From positions 6,761,501-6,825,500 of the forward strand of contig NZ_CP108538.1 of assembly GCF_035994185.1 (NCBI RefSeq): a DNA stretch of 64,000 nt. The letters run 5' to 3'. Shown piece after piece: positions 1 through 8,129 of this stretch. This DNA comes from Streptomyces sp. NBC_01217. Its GTDB lineage: Bacteria; Actinomycetota; Actinomycetes; Streptomycetales; Streptomycetaceae. Position numbers and translations under genes: made by a program. Under the pieces are notes generated by a model, which was not told the DNA's origin, searched no databases, and worked only from the letters and a program-made list of their open reading frames with translations. Every line of letters begins with the position of its first letter. Position 1 is the first letter of the stretch.

Positions 1-2
1 CC

Positions 3-302
3 GGCAGCCCCAGCCTGATCGCGCTGCTCACTCAGCTCAGGCACAAGATCGCCTGGATGTACACGGTCGATCAGCCGGCCCGCCCGGTGGATTCCTGGGC
101 GGAGCACGGAGCCATCGTGGACGCGGTGGCGCGGGGCGACGCGGAACGGGCCAGGGCGCTGGCCACTCAGCACGCCGAACGGGCCGCGTCCGCGCACCGG
201 CTGCGCCGCACCGACCGGCCGGGCCACCGGCCCGCCGCCCCCGCCGCCGACCGGGTGAGAACTTCGCAACATTCCGTAAACACCACGGGCGTCCGGCATT
301 AA
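3..302 (+). CDS. GntR-family regulator, C-terminal part (cut by window edge)
   Basis: The reading frame is already open at the first bases of the window and stops at 302, so only about 99 C-terminal residues are visible. The helical pattern (AEHGAIVDAVARGDAERARA, then a His/Glu-containing helix) is that of the FCD effector-binding domain of FadR-subfamily GntR regulators, whose last helices typically carry the H..I..A...GD..AA signature. The DNA-binding domain lies outside the window. The tail after about residue 60 is Arg/Pro/Ala-rich and probably disordered. The effector and the regulated genes cannot be deduced. The gene is separated from the next one by a terminator that serves the opposite strand. 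Confidence 0.7.
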   Translation, partial: GSPSLIALLTQLRHKIAWMYTVDQPARPVDSWAEHGAIVDAVARGDAERARALATQHAERAASAHRLRRTDRPGHRPAAPAADRVRTSQHSVNTTGVRH

Positions 303-396
303 CAATTACGCCGTATACAAAGAGTCGTAATTCGGGGAGGGCTTTCTTCGGGCTGCCCGAATTCGCTCCGCTGATCGCAGGCCGAAAATGCGAAAA

Positions 397-428
397 AGCC
401 GCAGCTCCGAATTAAGGGTGCTGCGGCT
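397..428 (-). terminator. Rho-independent terminator of ptsH
   Basis: A 9-bp perfect stem (AGCCGCAGC / GCTGCGGCT, 397-405 and 420-428) with a 14-nt loop is followed, on the minus strand, by a run of five T residues. It lies 18 nt beyond the HPr stop codon, so it most likely terminates that gene. It may also insulate the convergent GntR gene. Confidence 0.85.
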
Positions 429-445
429 CTCTCGCAGAAACTGGT

Positions 446-727
446 TCAGACGGTCTCCGGAAGCTCGTCGAGCCCTTCGGCGACGAGCTTCGCCAGACGG
501 TCCAGAGCGGCTTCGGCGTCATCGGCCTCGGACGCGAGCACGATCTCCTCGCCGCCGTGCGCGCCCAGACCGAGCACCGCGAGCATGGAGGCGGCGTTCA
601 CCGGGTTGCCCTCGGCCTTGGAGATCGTCACGGGGACGCCGGAGGCCGTGGCGGCACGGACGAAGATGGAAGCGGGGCGGGCGTGCAGGCCCTCGGCCCA
701 ACCGACATTGACGCGGCGCTCAGCCAT
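446..727 (-). CDS. ptsH: Phosphocarrier protein HPr of the PTS
   Basis: HPr receives phosphate from PEP via Enzyme I on a histidine and passes it to sugar-specific EIIA proteins in the cytoplasm. The 93-residue protein begins MAERRVNVGW and shows the active-site signature GLHARPAS with the phosphorylatable His at position 15. The SMLAVLGLGA segment sits where the regulatory Ser46 region lies. An in-frame ATG 15 nt upstream exists, but the 93-aa form matches the length and start known for Streptomyces HPr. It is a single gene with its own terminator, divergent from the acetyltransferase fusion gene. Confidence 0.95.
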   Translation of the reverse strand: MAERRVNVGWAEGLHARPASIFVRAATASGVPVTISKAEGNPVNAASMLAVLGLGAHGGEEIVLASEADDAEAALDRLAKLVAEGLDELPETV

Positions 728-900
728 GGTTCTGCCCTTCACGGATCAATGGTTGTCTAGACCAGTCTCTCATGTGGTGCGCGATGCTCCGGCCGACCCT
801 CGGCACGCCCACAACCCGTGCCGCGCCGCCCGATCGGCACCCTCAGACTGCCCCGGCCCCAAGGCCCACGCGACCGCTGACGGAGCCGTACTCTTTGCCC

Positions 901-3807
901 ATGCAGCCCTCGCCGGAGCAGAGTCCGCATCACGCGTACCCCGACCACTGGGAAGCTGACGTGGTCCTCCGTGACGGAGGAACCGCCCGGATCAGGCCCA
1001 TCACCACGGACGACGCCGAACGGCTGGTCAGCTTCTACGAGCAGGTCTCCGACGAGTCGAAGTACTACCGCTTCTTCGCCCCGTACCCCCGTCTGTCCGA
1101 CCGGGACGTGCACCGCTTCACCCATCACGACTACGTCGACCGGGTGGGGCTCGCGGCCACGGTCGGTGGCGAGTTCATCGCAACCGTCCGTTACGACCGG
1201 ATCGACGACCGGGGAATGCCCGCTTCCACGCCCGCCGACGAGGCCGAGGTCGCCTTCCTCGTCCAGGACGCGCATCAGGGCCGGGGTGTGGCCTCGACGC
1301 TCCTCGAGCACATCGCCGCCGTCGCCCGTGAGCGCGGCATCCGCCGCTTCGCGGCCGAGGTGCTGCCCGCCAACACCAAGATGATCAAGGTGTTCCGGGA
1401 TGCCGGGTACACCCAGCAGCGCAGCTTCGAGGAAGGTTCGGTCCATCTCACCCTGGACCTCGAACCGACCGCGGAGTCCCTCGCCGTCCAGCGCGCCCGT
1501 GAGCAGCGGGCAGAGGCGCGCTCCGTGCAACGCCTGCTCGCCCCCCGGTCCGTCGCCGTCATCGGCACGGGCCGCACCCCCGGCGGGGTCGGCCGCACGG
1601 TCCTGCGCAACCTCCTCGGCGCAGGCTTCACCGGCCGTGCGTACGCCGTGAACAGCGCCTTCGCCGCCGACCAGGGCACCATCGACGGTGTTCCCGCCCA
1701 CCGCTGCGTCGGTGAGATCGGCGAACCGGTCGACCTCGCCGTCGTCGCCGTCCCCGCCGAACGGGTTCCGGAAGCCGTCGCCGACTGCGGCGAGCACGGC
1801 GTCCAGGGGCTGGTCGTCCTCTCCGCCGGATACGCCGAATGGGGCGCCGAAGGCAGGGAACGGCAGCGTGAACTGGTCCGTCAGGCCCGCTCGTACGGGA
1901 TGCGGATCATCGGTCCCAACGCCTTCGGCCTCATCAACAACGCCGAGGCCGTCCGGCTGAACGCCTCCCTCGCCCCCGAACCGCCGGCCCGCGGACGCAT
2001 CGGCCTGTTCACCCAGTCCGGAGCGATCGGCATCGCACTGCTCTCCGGGCTCTACCGGCGCGGCGCGGGCCTGTCCACCTTCATCTCCGCCGGCAACCGC
2101 GCCGACATCTCGGGCAACGACTTCCTGCAGTACTGGTACGAGGACCCGGACACCGACGTCGCCCTGCTGTACCTCGAATCGCTCGGCAACCCTCGTAAGT
2201 TCACCCGCCTCGCGCGGCGCACCGCGGCCGTGAAGCCGGTGGTCGTGGTGAAGGGCGCCCGGCACAGCGGCTCCACCCCGCCCGGCCACGCGGTGCCGGT
2301 CAGCCGGATCCCGGACGCGACGGTCTCCGCGCTCATGCGGCAGGCGGGCGTGATCCGTGTCGACACCGTGACGGAGATGGTCGACGCGGGCCTCCTCCTC
2401 GCCGATCAGCCCCTCCCGGCGGGCCCGCGGGTCGCGATCCTCGGCAACTCCGAATCGCTCGGCCTGCTCACGTACGACGCCTGCCTGACCGAGGGGCTGC
2501 GCCCGCGCCCGCCCCGCGACCTCACCACCGCCGCCACCCCGCAGGACTTCCGGGACGCCCTGACCGAGGCGCTCGCCGACGAGGGCTGCGACGCGGTGGT
2601 CGTGACGGCGATTCCGTGGGTGGGCGAGAACGGCGAGGCGGAATCGGGCGACGGAGAGGTGCTGGCGACCGCGCTGCACGCTGCCGCGGCCGCCGGTCCC
2701 GCCAAGCCGGTGGCCGTCGTCCATGTGGAGATCGGCGGCCTGGCGGAGGCCCTCGCAGTGGCCACCAGCACGGTCGCCGTGCCGCGCCCCCCGGCGCGGC
2801 CCTCCGCGGACGCCCCCACGACCGGCCCCGGCCCCGCGCACACCGCCCCGACACCCGGGAACAGCACACCCACCGCAGCCACCGGCGACGACGCCCCACC
2901 CACCACAGCCACAGCCACCGGCACCCGTTCCGGCCGGATCCCCGCCTATCCCGCCGCCGAGCGGGCCGTGCGCGCCCTGGCCGAAGCGGTGCGGTACGCG
3001 CAGTGGCGAAGGCAGGCCGCCGTGCCCGGCAAGGTGCCCGAGTTCCTCGACGACACCATCGACGAGCCGGGGGCCGCCGGACTGATCGACGCCCTCCTCG
3101 GCCCCGACCCCGACCCGCGGGGCAGAGCGCTCACCCACGACGAGGCGCGCGAACTCCTGGGCCGCTACGGCGTCACCGTACGACCCACACTTCCCGCCCC
3201 CGACCCGGAAGCCGCTGTCGCCGCGGCGGCACGGCTCGGCTATCCCGTGGCGCTCAAGACCACCGCACCCCATCTGCGCCATCGCGCCGATCTCGGCGGT
3301 GTCCGGCTGGACCTGGCCAACGAGAGCGCGCTGCGCCGGGCGTACGGCGAACTGACCGACCTGCTCGGCAAGCCCGCCGAGCTCCAGCCCGTCGTTCAGG
3401 CCATGGCGCCGCGCGGCGTCGACACCGTCGTACGCGCCACGATCGACCCGGCGGCGGGCGCCGTCCTCTCCTTCGGGCTCGCGGGCGCGCCCTCCGAACT
3501 CCTCGGTGACACCGCCCACCGCCTGGTTCCGGCCACCGACCGCGACGCCGCCGAGCTGATCCGGTCCATCCGCGCGGCCCCGGTGCTGTTCGGCTGGCGC
3601 GGGGCCGCGCCCGTGGACACCGCGGCGCTCGAAGAGCTGCTGCTACGGGTGTCCCGGCTGGTCGACGACCATCCCGAGGTGGTCTCCATCGCCCTGGAAC
3701 CGGTCGTGGTCGCCACTCACGGCCTGACCGTCCTCGGCGCGAGCCTCCGGCTCTCACCGCCCCCGGCCCGCACCGACCTCGGCCCCCGCCGCCTCCCCAA
3801 CTACTGA
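901..3807 (+). CDS. GNAT acetyltransferase fused to ADP-forming acyl-CoA synthetase (protein lysine acetyltransferase type)
   Basis: A 968-residue protein. The N-terminal third (about residues 15-170) is a GNAT domain with the acetyl-CoA-binding signature QGRGVASTLL. From about residue 205 a CoA-binding Rossmann domain begins (SVAVIGTGRTPGGVG), followed by the succinyl-CoA-synthetase-like domain. After an Ala/Pro/Thr-rich linker (about 625-680) comes a C-terminal ATP-grasp domain (YPVALKTTAPHLRHRADLGG). This is the layout of Pat-type enzymes that acetylate and inactivate acyl-CoA synthetases; in S. lividans PatA the domain order is reversed. Whether the NDP-forming ligase half is still active cannot be judged. 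The ATG at 901 is preferred over upstream in-frame starts because homology begins just after it. Confidence 0.88.
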   Translation: MQPSPEQSPHHAYPDHWEADVVLRDGGTARIRPITTDDAERLVSFYEQVSDESKYYRFFAPYPRLSDRDVHRFTHHDYVDRVGLAATVGGEFIATVRYDRIDDRGMPASTPADEAEVAFLVQDAHQGRGVASTLLEHIAAVARERGIRRFAAEVLPANTKMIKVFRDAGYTQQRSFEEGSVHLTLDLEPTAESLAVQRAREQRAEARSVQRLLAPRSVAVIGTGRTPGGVGRTVLRNLLGAGFTGRAYAVNSAFAADQGTIDGVPAHRCVGEIGEPVDLAVVAVPAERVPEAVADCGEHGVQGLVVLSAGYAEWGAEGRERQRELVRQARSYGMRIIGPNAFGLINNAEAVRLNASLAPEPPARGRIGLFTQSGAIGIALLSGLYRRGAGLSTFISAGNRADISGNDFLQYWYEDPDTDVALLYLESLGNPRKFTRLARRTAAVKPVVVVKGARHSGSTPPGHAVPVSRIPDATVSALMRQAGVIRVDTVTEMVDAGLLLADQPLPAGPRVAILGNSESLGLLTYDACLTEGLRPRPPRDLTTAATPQDFRDALTEALADEGCDAVVVTAIPWVGENGEAESGDGEVLATALHAAAAAGPAKPVAVVHVEIGGLAEALAVATSTVAVPRPPARPSADAPTTGPGPAHTAPTPGNSTPTAATGDDAPPTTATATGTRSGRIPAYPAAERAVRALAEAVRYAQWRRQAAVPGKVPEFLDDTIDEPGAAGLIDALLGPDPDPRGRALTHDEARELLGRYGVTVRPTLPAPDPEAAVAAAARLGYPVALKTTAPHLRHRADLGGVRLDLANESALRRAYGELTDLLGKPAELQPVVQAMAPRGVDTVVRATIDPAAGAVLSFGLAGAPSELLGDTAHRLVPATDRDAAELIRSIRAAPVLFGWRGAAPVDTAALEELLLRVSRLVDDHPEVVSIALEPVVVATHGLTVLGASLRLSPPPARTDLGPRRLPNY

Positions 3808-3937
3808 CCGCAGCGGCACGGTTCCGTCCCAGGCCGCCGGGCAGGCGCGAAAGCGGGCCCCCATCACCGCGCGAGGCCCGGTCCGCCCTGCCTCACAACG
3901 TCCCCGGCAGTCATCCGGCCCCCGTAGGATGGTCCTC

Positions 3938-4534
3938 ATGGCAAAGACCGGTACGACGACCCAGGGGCTGCGCGCGGCGATCGAGCGCAGCGGCTACTAC
4001 CCGGCCCTCGTGGCCGAGGCGGTGGAGGCCGCCGTGGGCGGTGAGCCGGTCGCTTCGTACCTGGTGCACCAGGAGACCACCTTCGACTCCAACGAGGTGC
4101 GCCGCCACGTCACGGTTCTGGTCCTGACGGACACCCGCTTCGTCGTCAGCCACACCGACGAGCAGAACGCGGACACCAGCTCCCCGACGCCGTACGCCAC
4201 CACCTCCACCGAGTCGGTCAAGCTCGACCGGATCTCGTCGGTCGTGGTCAGCCGGGTCGTGGCCAACCCCGAGAAGTACGTACCGGGCACACTGCCCCGC
4301 GAGGTCGTCCTCACCATCGGCTGGGGCGCGGTCTCCCGGATCGACCTGGAGCCCGCCGCCTGCGGCGACCCCAACTGCGAGGCCGACCACGGCTACACCG
4401 GCAGCTCCACCGCCGACGATCTGAGCCTGCGGGTCAGCGAGGCCGGTGACGGCCCGGACACCGTGCGCCAGACCCTTGCCTTCGCCCAGGCGCTCTCCGA
4501 GGCCACGGCCGCGACCGCGGCGACCGGCCGCTGA
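3938..4534 (+). CDS. DUF5998 family conserved protein
   Basis: About 198 residues starting MAKTGTTTQGLRAAIERSGY. I recognise it as the actinobacterial DUF5998 family of unknown function. It has no signal peptide or membrane span. A pair of cysteines with acidic residues (CGDPNCEADHGY) near residue 150 could bind metal, which is inference. An alternative ATG lies 9 nt upstream; the chosen start follows a GGATGG ribosome-binding site. The stop overlaps the start of the next gene by one base, so the two are almost certainly co-translated. Confidence 0.85.
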   Translation: MAKTGTTTQGLRAAIERSGYYPALVAEAVEAAVGGEPVASYLVHQETTFDSNEVRRHVTVLVLTDTRFVVSHTDEQNADTSSPTPYATTSTESVKLDRISSVVVSRVVANPEKYVPGTLPREVVLTIGWGAVSRIDLEPAACGDPNCEADHGYTGSSTADDLSLRVSEAGDGPDTVRQTLAFAQALSEATAATAATGR

Positions 4535-5721
4535 TGGCCCAGCCGGCCTGGCAGGACCCCGTTCTGCTCCCCATCGACACCGCCCCCGTTCCGGAGTACG
4601 GCAGCGGCTCCCTCGCGGATCTGCTGCCCACGCTCGTCGCGGGACAGGGCGTACCCGGCTTCGCCGCGGCGATCCCCGAGCTCACCCCCGCCGACCGGAA
4701 CTGCGTGTTCCTGATAGACGGCCTCGGCTGGGAGCAGATCAAGGCCCACCCGGACGAGGCACCGTTTCTGCACTCCCTGCTGCCCACCTCGCGCGGCGGC
4801 ACGGGCCGCCCGATCACGGCGGGCTTCCCGTCCACCACCGCGACCTCACTGGCCTCGGTCGGCACCGGACTTCCGCCGGGGGAGCACGGCCTGCCCGGCT
4901 ACACCGCGCGCAATCCGGAGACCGGCGAGCTGATGAACCAGCTCCGCTGGCAGCCCTGGACCCCGCCGAAGGTCTGGCAGCCGTACCCCACCGTCTTCAA
5001 GCTCGCCGACGCCGCGGGTGTGCGCACCGCCCAGGTCTCCGCCCCCGCCTTCGAGCAGACCCCGCTCACCAAGGTCGCACTCAGCGGCGGCTCGTTCCTC
5101 GGCCGGCTGTCCGGCGAGGAGCGGATGGACGTCGCCGCCGAGCGGCTCGCCGCGGGTGACCGGTCGCTCGTCTACACGTACTACAGCGAGGTCGACGGCA
5201 AGGGCCACCGCTTCGGCGTCGACTCCGACGCCTGGCGCGGACAGCTCATGTACGTCGACGGCCTGGCCCGGCGCCTGGCGGAACAGCTCCCGCCCCGCTC
5301 GGCTCTGTACATCACCGCCGACCACGGCATGATCGACATCCCCTTCGACGAGCAGTCCCGGATCGACTTCGACGAGGACTGGGAGCTGCGCGCGGGCGTC
5401 GCCCTGCTCGGCGGCGAGGGCCGGGCCCGTCATGTGTACGCCGTCCCGGGGGCGGCGAACGACGTGCTGACCGTCTGGCGGGAAGTGCTCGGCGAGCAGT
5501 TCTGGGTGGCGAGCCGGGACGAGGCCATATCGGCCGGCTGGTTCGGCCCGAAGGTCGACGAACGGGTCCACGGCAGGATCGGCGACGTCGTCGCGGCTGC
5601 CCGCGACGACGTGGTGATCACCGCCTCGGTCCATGAGCCGCACGAGTCCGCGATGGTCGGCATGCACGGCTCGATGACCCCCGTCGAGCAGCTCGTCCCC
5701 CTGCTCGAAGTACGCTCGTAA
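4534..5721 (+). CDS. Alkaline-phosphatase-superfamily phosphodiesterase / nucleotide pyrophosphatase
   Basis: A 395-residue protein of the type I phosphodiesterase family. Metal-binding and catalytic positions are visible in the expected order: FLIDGLGW (first Asp), FPSTTATSLASVGTG (Thr nucleophile region), YSEVDGKGHRFG (Asp/His) and TADHGMIDIP (Asp-His). There is no obvious signal peptide, so it probably acts in the cytoplasm. The start ATG overlaps the stop of the DUF5998 gene, which points to a shared operon. The substrate is unknown: nucleotide diphosphates or phosphodiesters are possible. Confidence 0.88.
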   Translation: MAQPAWQDPVLLPIDTAPVPEYGSGSLADLLPTLVAGQGVPGFAAAIPELTPADRNCVFLIDGLGWEQIKAHPDEAPFLHSLLPTSRGGTGRPITAGFPSTTATSLASVGTGLPPGEHGLPGYTARNPETGELMNQLRWQPWTPPKVWQPYPTVFKLADAAGVRTAQVSAPAFEQTPLTKVALSGGSFLGRLSGEERMDVAAERLAAGDRSLVYTYYSEVDGKGHRFGVDSDAWRGQLMYVDGLARRLAEQLPPRSALYITADHGMIDIPFDEQSRIDFDEDWELRAGVALLGGEGRARHVYAVPGAANDVLTVWREVLGEQFWVASRDEAISAGWFGPKVDERVHGRIGDVVAAARDDVVITASVHEPHESAMVGMHGSMTPVEQLVPLLEVRS

Positions 5722-5787
5722 CCGCGTTTTCCTGCCGACGTTCCCCGCCGCCGCGCTTCACCCCGCCCGAAAGGTGCCCAGCCCCTC

Positions 5788-6438
5788 ATGCCCGAGCTCG
5801 TGTTCTTCTCCGGAACGATGGACTGCGGAAAGAGCACTCTGGCGCTTCAAATTGCGCACAACCGGTCGGCCAGAGGGCTGCAGGGTCTCAACTTCACTCG
5901 GGACGACCGCGCGGGGGAGGGGAAGCTCTCTTCACGGCTCGGGCTGGTGACCGAGGCTGTCGAGGCGGTACAGGGCATGGATTTGTACGGCTATGTCGTC
6001 GACCGGGTGTCGCAGGGCGGCAGGGTCGACTACGTGATCGTGGACGAGGCGCAGTTCCTGGAGCCGGTGCAGATCGACCAACTGGCGCGAGTCGTGGATG
6101 ACTTGCGCCTGGACGTCTTTTCCTTCGGGATCACTACCGACTTCCGTACGAAGCTCTTCCCCGGTTCGCGGCGGCTGATCGAGCTGGCGGACCGGGTCGA
6201 GACGCTTCAGGTGCAGGCGATGTGCTGGTGCGGGGCGCGTGCCACGCACAATGCCCGCACGGTGGGCGGCGAGATGGTGGTGGAAGGTGAGCAGGTCGTT
6301 GTCGGTGATGTGAGCAGCCCGGCTGCTGAGGTCGGCTACGAGGTGTTGTGCAGGCGTCACCATCGGCGCCGCATGACGAGCGGTTCTGCCCGTGCTGGCG
6401 TGCTGTCACCGGACGTCCTGCCGGTGGCCTCCGACTGA
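5788..6438 (+). CDS. tdk: Thymidine kinase, type II
   Basis: Salvages thymidine to dTMP using ATP in the cytoplasm. The 216-residue sequence has a P-loop near the N terminus (FFSGTMDCGKST), the DEAQFL Walker-B motif and the FGITTDFRTKLFPGS lasso-associated segment. The zinc-site cysteines are partly visible: CWCGA, and CRRHHRRR near the C terminus. The length agrees with the family. A second, broken copy of the same gene lies 4.2 kb downstream (10634-10902), diverged by roughly a fifth of its bases. Confidence 0.95.
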   Translation: MPELVFFSGTMDCGKSTLALQIAHNRSARGLQGLNFTRDDRAGEGKLSSRLGLVTEAVEAVQGMDLYGYVVDRVSQGGRVDYVIVDEAQFLEPVQIDQLARVVDDLRLDVFSFGITTDFRTKLFPGSRRLIELADRVETLQVQAMCWCGARATHNARTVGGEMVVEGEQVVVGDVSSPAAEVGYEVLCRRHHRRRMTSGSARAGVLSPDVLPVASD

Positions 6439-6872
6439 GGGTGTCGGCGACACGGCCGTGGTTCACACTGCGGTGGTCCGCAGAGCCTCTTGGCCTCTTC
6501 TCTACCCGATAGCCTGTCCCGTGCACTGGCGGACCCGCCGCCTGGATGCCCGACGGCGGTTGCCCAGTGAGCGCAGCGCGGTGGGCAACCGGTCGCGGGT
6601 GGTTGGTGCTCCATCGAGACACCGCGCCCGTGCTGATGGCTGGTCGTGGAGCGGACGTCCGGCCGTGAAGTGGGCGATTTCGGCGTAATATGCGTGGTTC
6701 CCGCTCCGGGTGAGTACTTCCAGCCGGGTGATGTCGCGTTGCTGAAGTGTCGTCGCCGCGGCCCATGGCTGCGGATGGGGTCGACGGCCGCCAGTTGCCT
6801 TGGCGGCCGGGCCTATGGCTGCGAGGATCGTTGGGTAAGCGTGGGTGCCCGGACTGGGCCGGGACGGGCTAC
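6439..6872. other. 434-nt intergenic stretch after tdk
   Basis: No convincing coding sequence in any frame. It holds one inverted repeat (6557-6591) that could serve as the tdk terminator. Base composition is less regular than in the flanking genes, in keeping with a scarred segment that continues to 10.9 kb. Confidence 0.5.
6557..6591 (+). terminator. Possible tdk terminator (inverted repeat)
   Basis: Perfect 10-bp arms CGGTTGCCCA / TGGGCAACCG with a 15-nt GC-rich loop, 119 nt after the tdk stop. There is no T-tract, so it would be an actinobacterial-type U-less hairpin or an unrelated palindrome. Confidence 0.4.
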
Positions 6873-7283
6873 TCAGGCGTCGGTGGTTTGTGGCTCGGTC
6901 CGGCTACTCCTGTTGGACGCCACGGCGCAGACCGCGAAGGTCACTCCGAGCAGGCCGAAGATGATTGCCAAGTTTCCTTTCGCTTGGATGTCCGCCTGCC
7001 GCACCGCAACCTCCCTCTCCCAGAACGCCGCATCCTTCTGCATGGTCGACTGGTGCTCAAAGAAGCACTTCGAGAAGAGCTGATCGGGAGGGGTATCTGC
7101 CTTGGCCTCGCACTCGGCGTCCTGGAAGAGATCTATCTTGCTGCCGTATTTGTCCAGCGGCTCATCGGACACCTGAGAGGTCGCACTGAGTGCGACCGCC
7201 GACAAGATCACCGCCGTGATCATGCTGAACATCGCCAAGACGATACAAAAGACGGTTCCGGCACTGCGCCCTTGGGATGACAT
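6873..7283 (-). CDS. Small membrane protein of unknown function
   Basis: A 136-residue protein with a hydrophobic segment at about residues 10-33 (VFCIVLAMFSMITAVILSAV) and another at about 102-124. The extracytoplasmic loop between them carries two cysteines (AECEAKAD and FSKCFFE) that could form a disulfide. This two-span topology with a polar charged loop is characteristic of real coding sequence. I do not recognise a family. Its start lies just beside a transposase remnant on the same strand, so the gene may sit in recently acquired DNA. Confidence 0.65.
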   Translation of the reverse strand: MSSQGRSAGTVFCIVLAMFSMITAVILSAVALSATSQVSDEPLDKYGSKIDLFQDAECEAKADTPPDQLFSKCFFEHQSTMQKDAAFWEREVAVRQADIQAKGNLAIIFGLLGVTFAVCAVASNRSSRTEPQTTDA

Positions 7284-7348
7284 GGCAGGGAGGCCAGCGG
7301 CATGCGTGAACCACTGTCAGCCCGGCTGCACTTGCCGACCAGTTCGCA

Positions 7349-7672
7349 CCCCGTCGACTCCGCAGGCACCTCGGCCGCCGCGTGCACGCTCTGGGTGTCG
7401 AGCACCGCCAGGCTCGGGTCAGCCTTCCGGCGGCCCATCTCTCTCACCTGCCAGCGCAGCAGGTCGTGAATGGTCTGGTCGATGCCTTCGTCGCGCCAGA
7501 GGTAGAAGTAGTACTTCACCGCACCCGGCGGGGGAAGGTCATGTGGGAGCAGTTCCCACTGACAGCCCGTTCGCCCTTGGTGGAGCAGCGCGTTGACGAT
7601 CTCCCGCATCGCGCACCGACCCTGATGGCCGCTGACCGAGGGATGCGCGGCCTTCTACGCGGTGAGCACCGG
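7349..7672 (-). pseudogene. IS5-group (IS402-like) transposase remnant
   Basis: On the minus strand the translated segment KAAHPSVSGHQGRCAM continues into a GRTGCQWELLPHDLPPPGAV block and DTQSVHAAAEVPAESTG. These are the conserved N-terminal third of IS402-type DDE transposases. Upstream of KAAHPSV the frame reads PVLTA followed by a TAG where the family has Trp, so the gene carries a nonsense mutation at 7655-7657. The catalytic C-terminal half is missing: similarity stops at about 7349 and the frame runs into unrelated sequence. No terminal inverted repeats were found. Confidence 0.85.
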
Positions 7673-8129
7673 ACACGGCACCGCATCATCCCGGGTGCGG
7701 GCCCGTGACCACCACCGCGCCACCACTGTCCGCCACGTCCTCGACGACAGCCCGTAAAGCGCCGTCCCCACAAGGGAGTTGACGCCCATCACAAGAACAT
7801 GATTACCGGCGGCCACCCGCCGCGGACAACCGCCTCCCGTTCGCGCCGCCCCATCGCATCCGGCCTCTCTCCTCAGGTCCCGCATCCTGCCACCCGTGAA
7901 CAGGGCGCGGACGGGCCGGGGCCACACGGCGCGCATCGACGGTGTGCCGGACACGGCCGACGACCGCGCCATGATTCCAATCGCCCCAGTGGCCCCGGGA
8001 GTTCCATCTCGACGCCTCCCCTCTTGACCTTCCATTTACCTTCGAGTGGAGAGCGGGCCACCTCGGCTTCCTAGTGTGGCGAACCCCTGACAGGGGCACC
8101 CCGTTGTTGATCTCGGCTGGAGGCCGTAC
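7673..8129. other. Gap between transposase remnant and PhoX-family gene
   Basis: About 460 nt with no credible gene. The only structured element is the set of 11-nt repeats at 8001-8044, followed by a TAGTGT hexamer (8072-8077) that could be a -10 box for the downstream gene. Confidence 0.4.
8001..8044 (+). promoter_or_regulatory. Candidate PHO box (11-nt repeats)
   Basis: Four consecutive 11-nt units can be read: GTTCCATCTCG, ACGCCTCCCCT, CTTGACCTTCC, ATTTACCTTCG. The last two share TT.ACCTTC in register, and the first begins with GTTC. Streptomyces PhoP binds 11-nt direct repeats resembling GTTCACC. Its place ahead of a PhoX-type phosphatase gene agrees with that role, but the match is imperfect and unproven. 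Confidence 0.4.

Noticed and set aside
757-3519. A 920-codon open frame on the minus strand opposite the acetyltransferase fusion gene
   Set aside because: The translation is Gly/Arg/Val-rich with no domain. It is the usual antisense shadow of a high-GC gene whose plus-strand frame has clear GNAT and ATP-grasp motifs.
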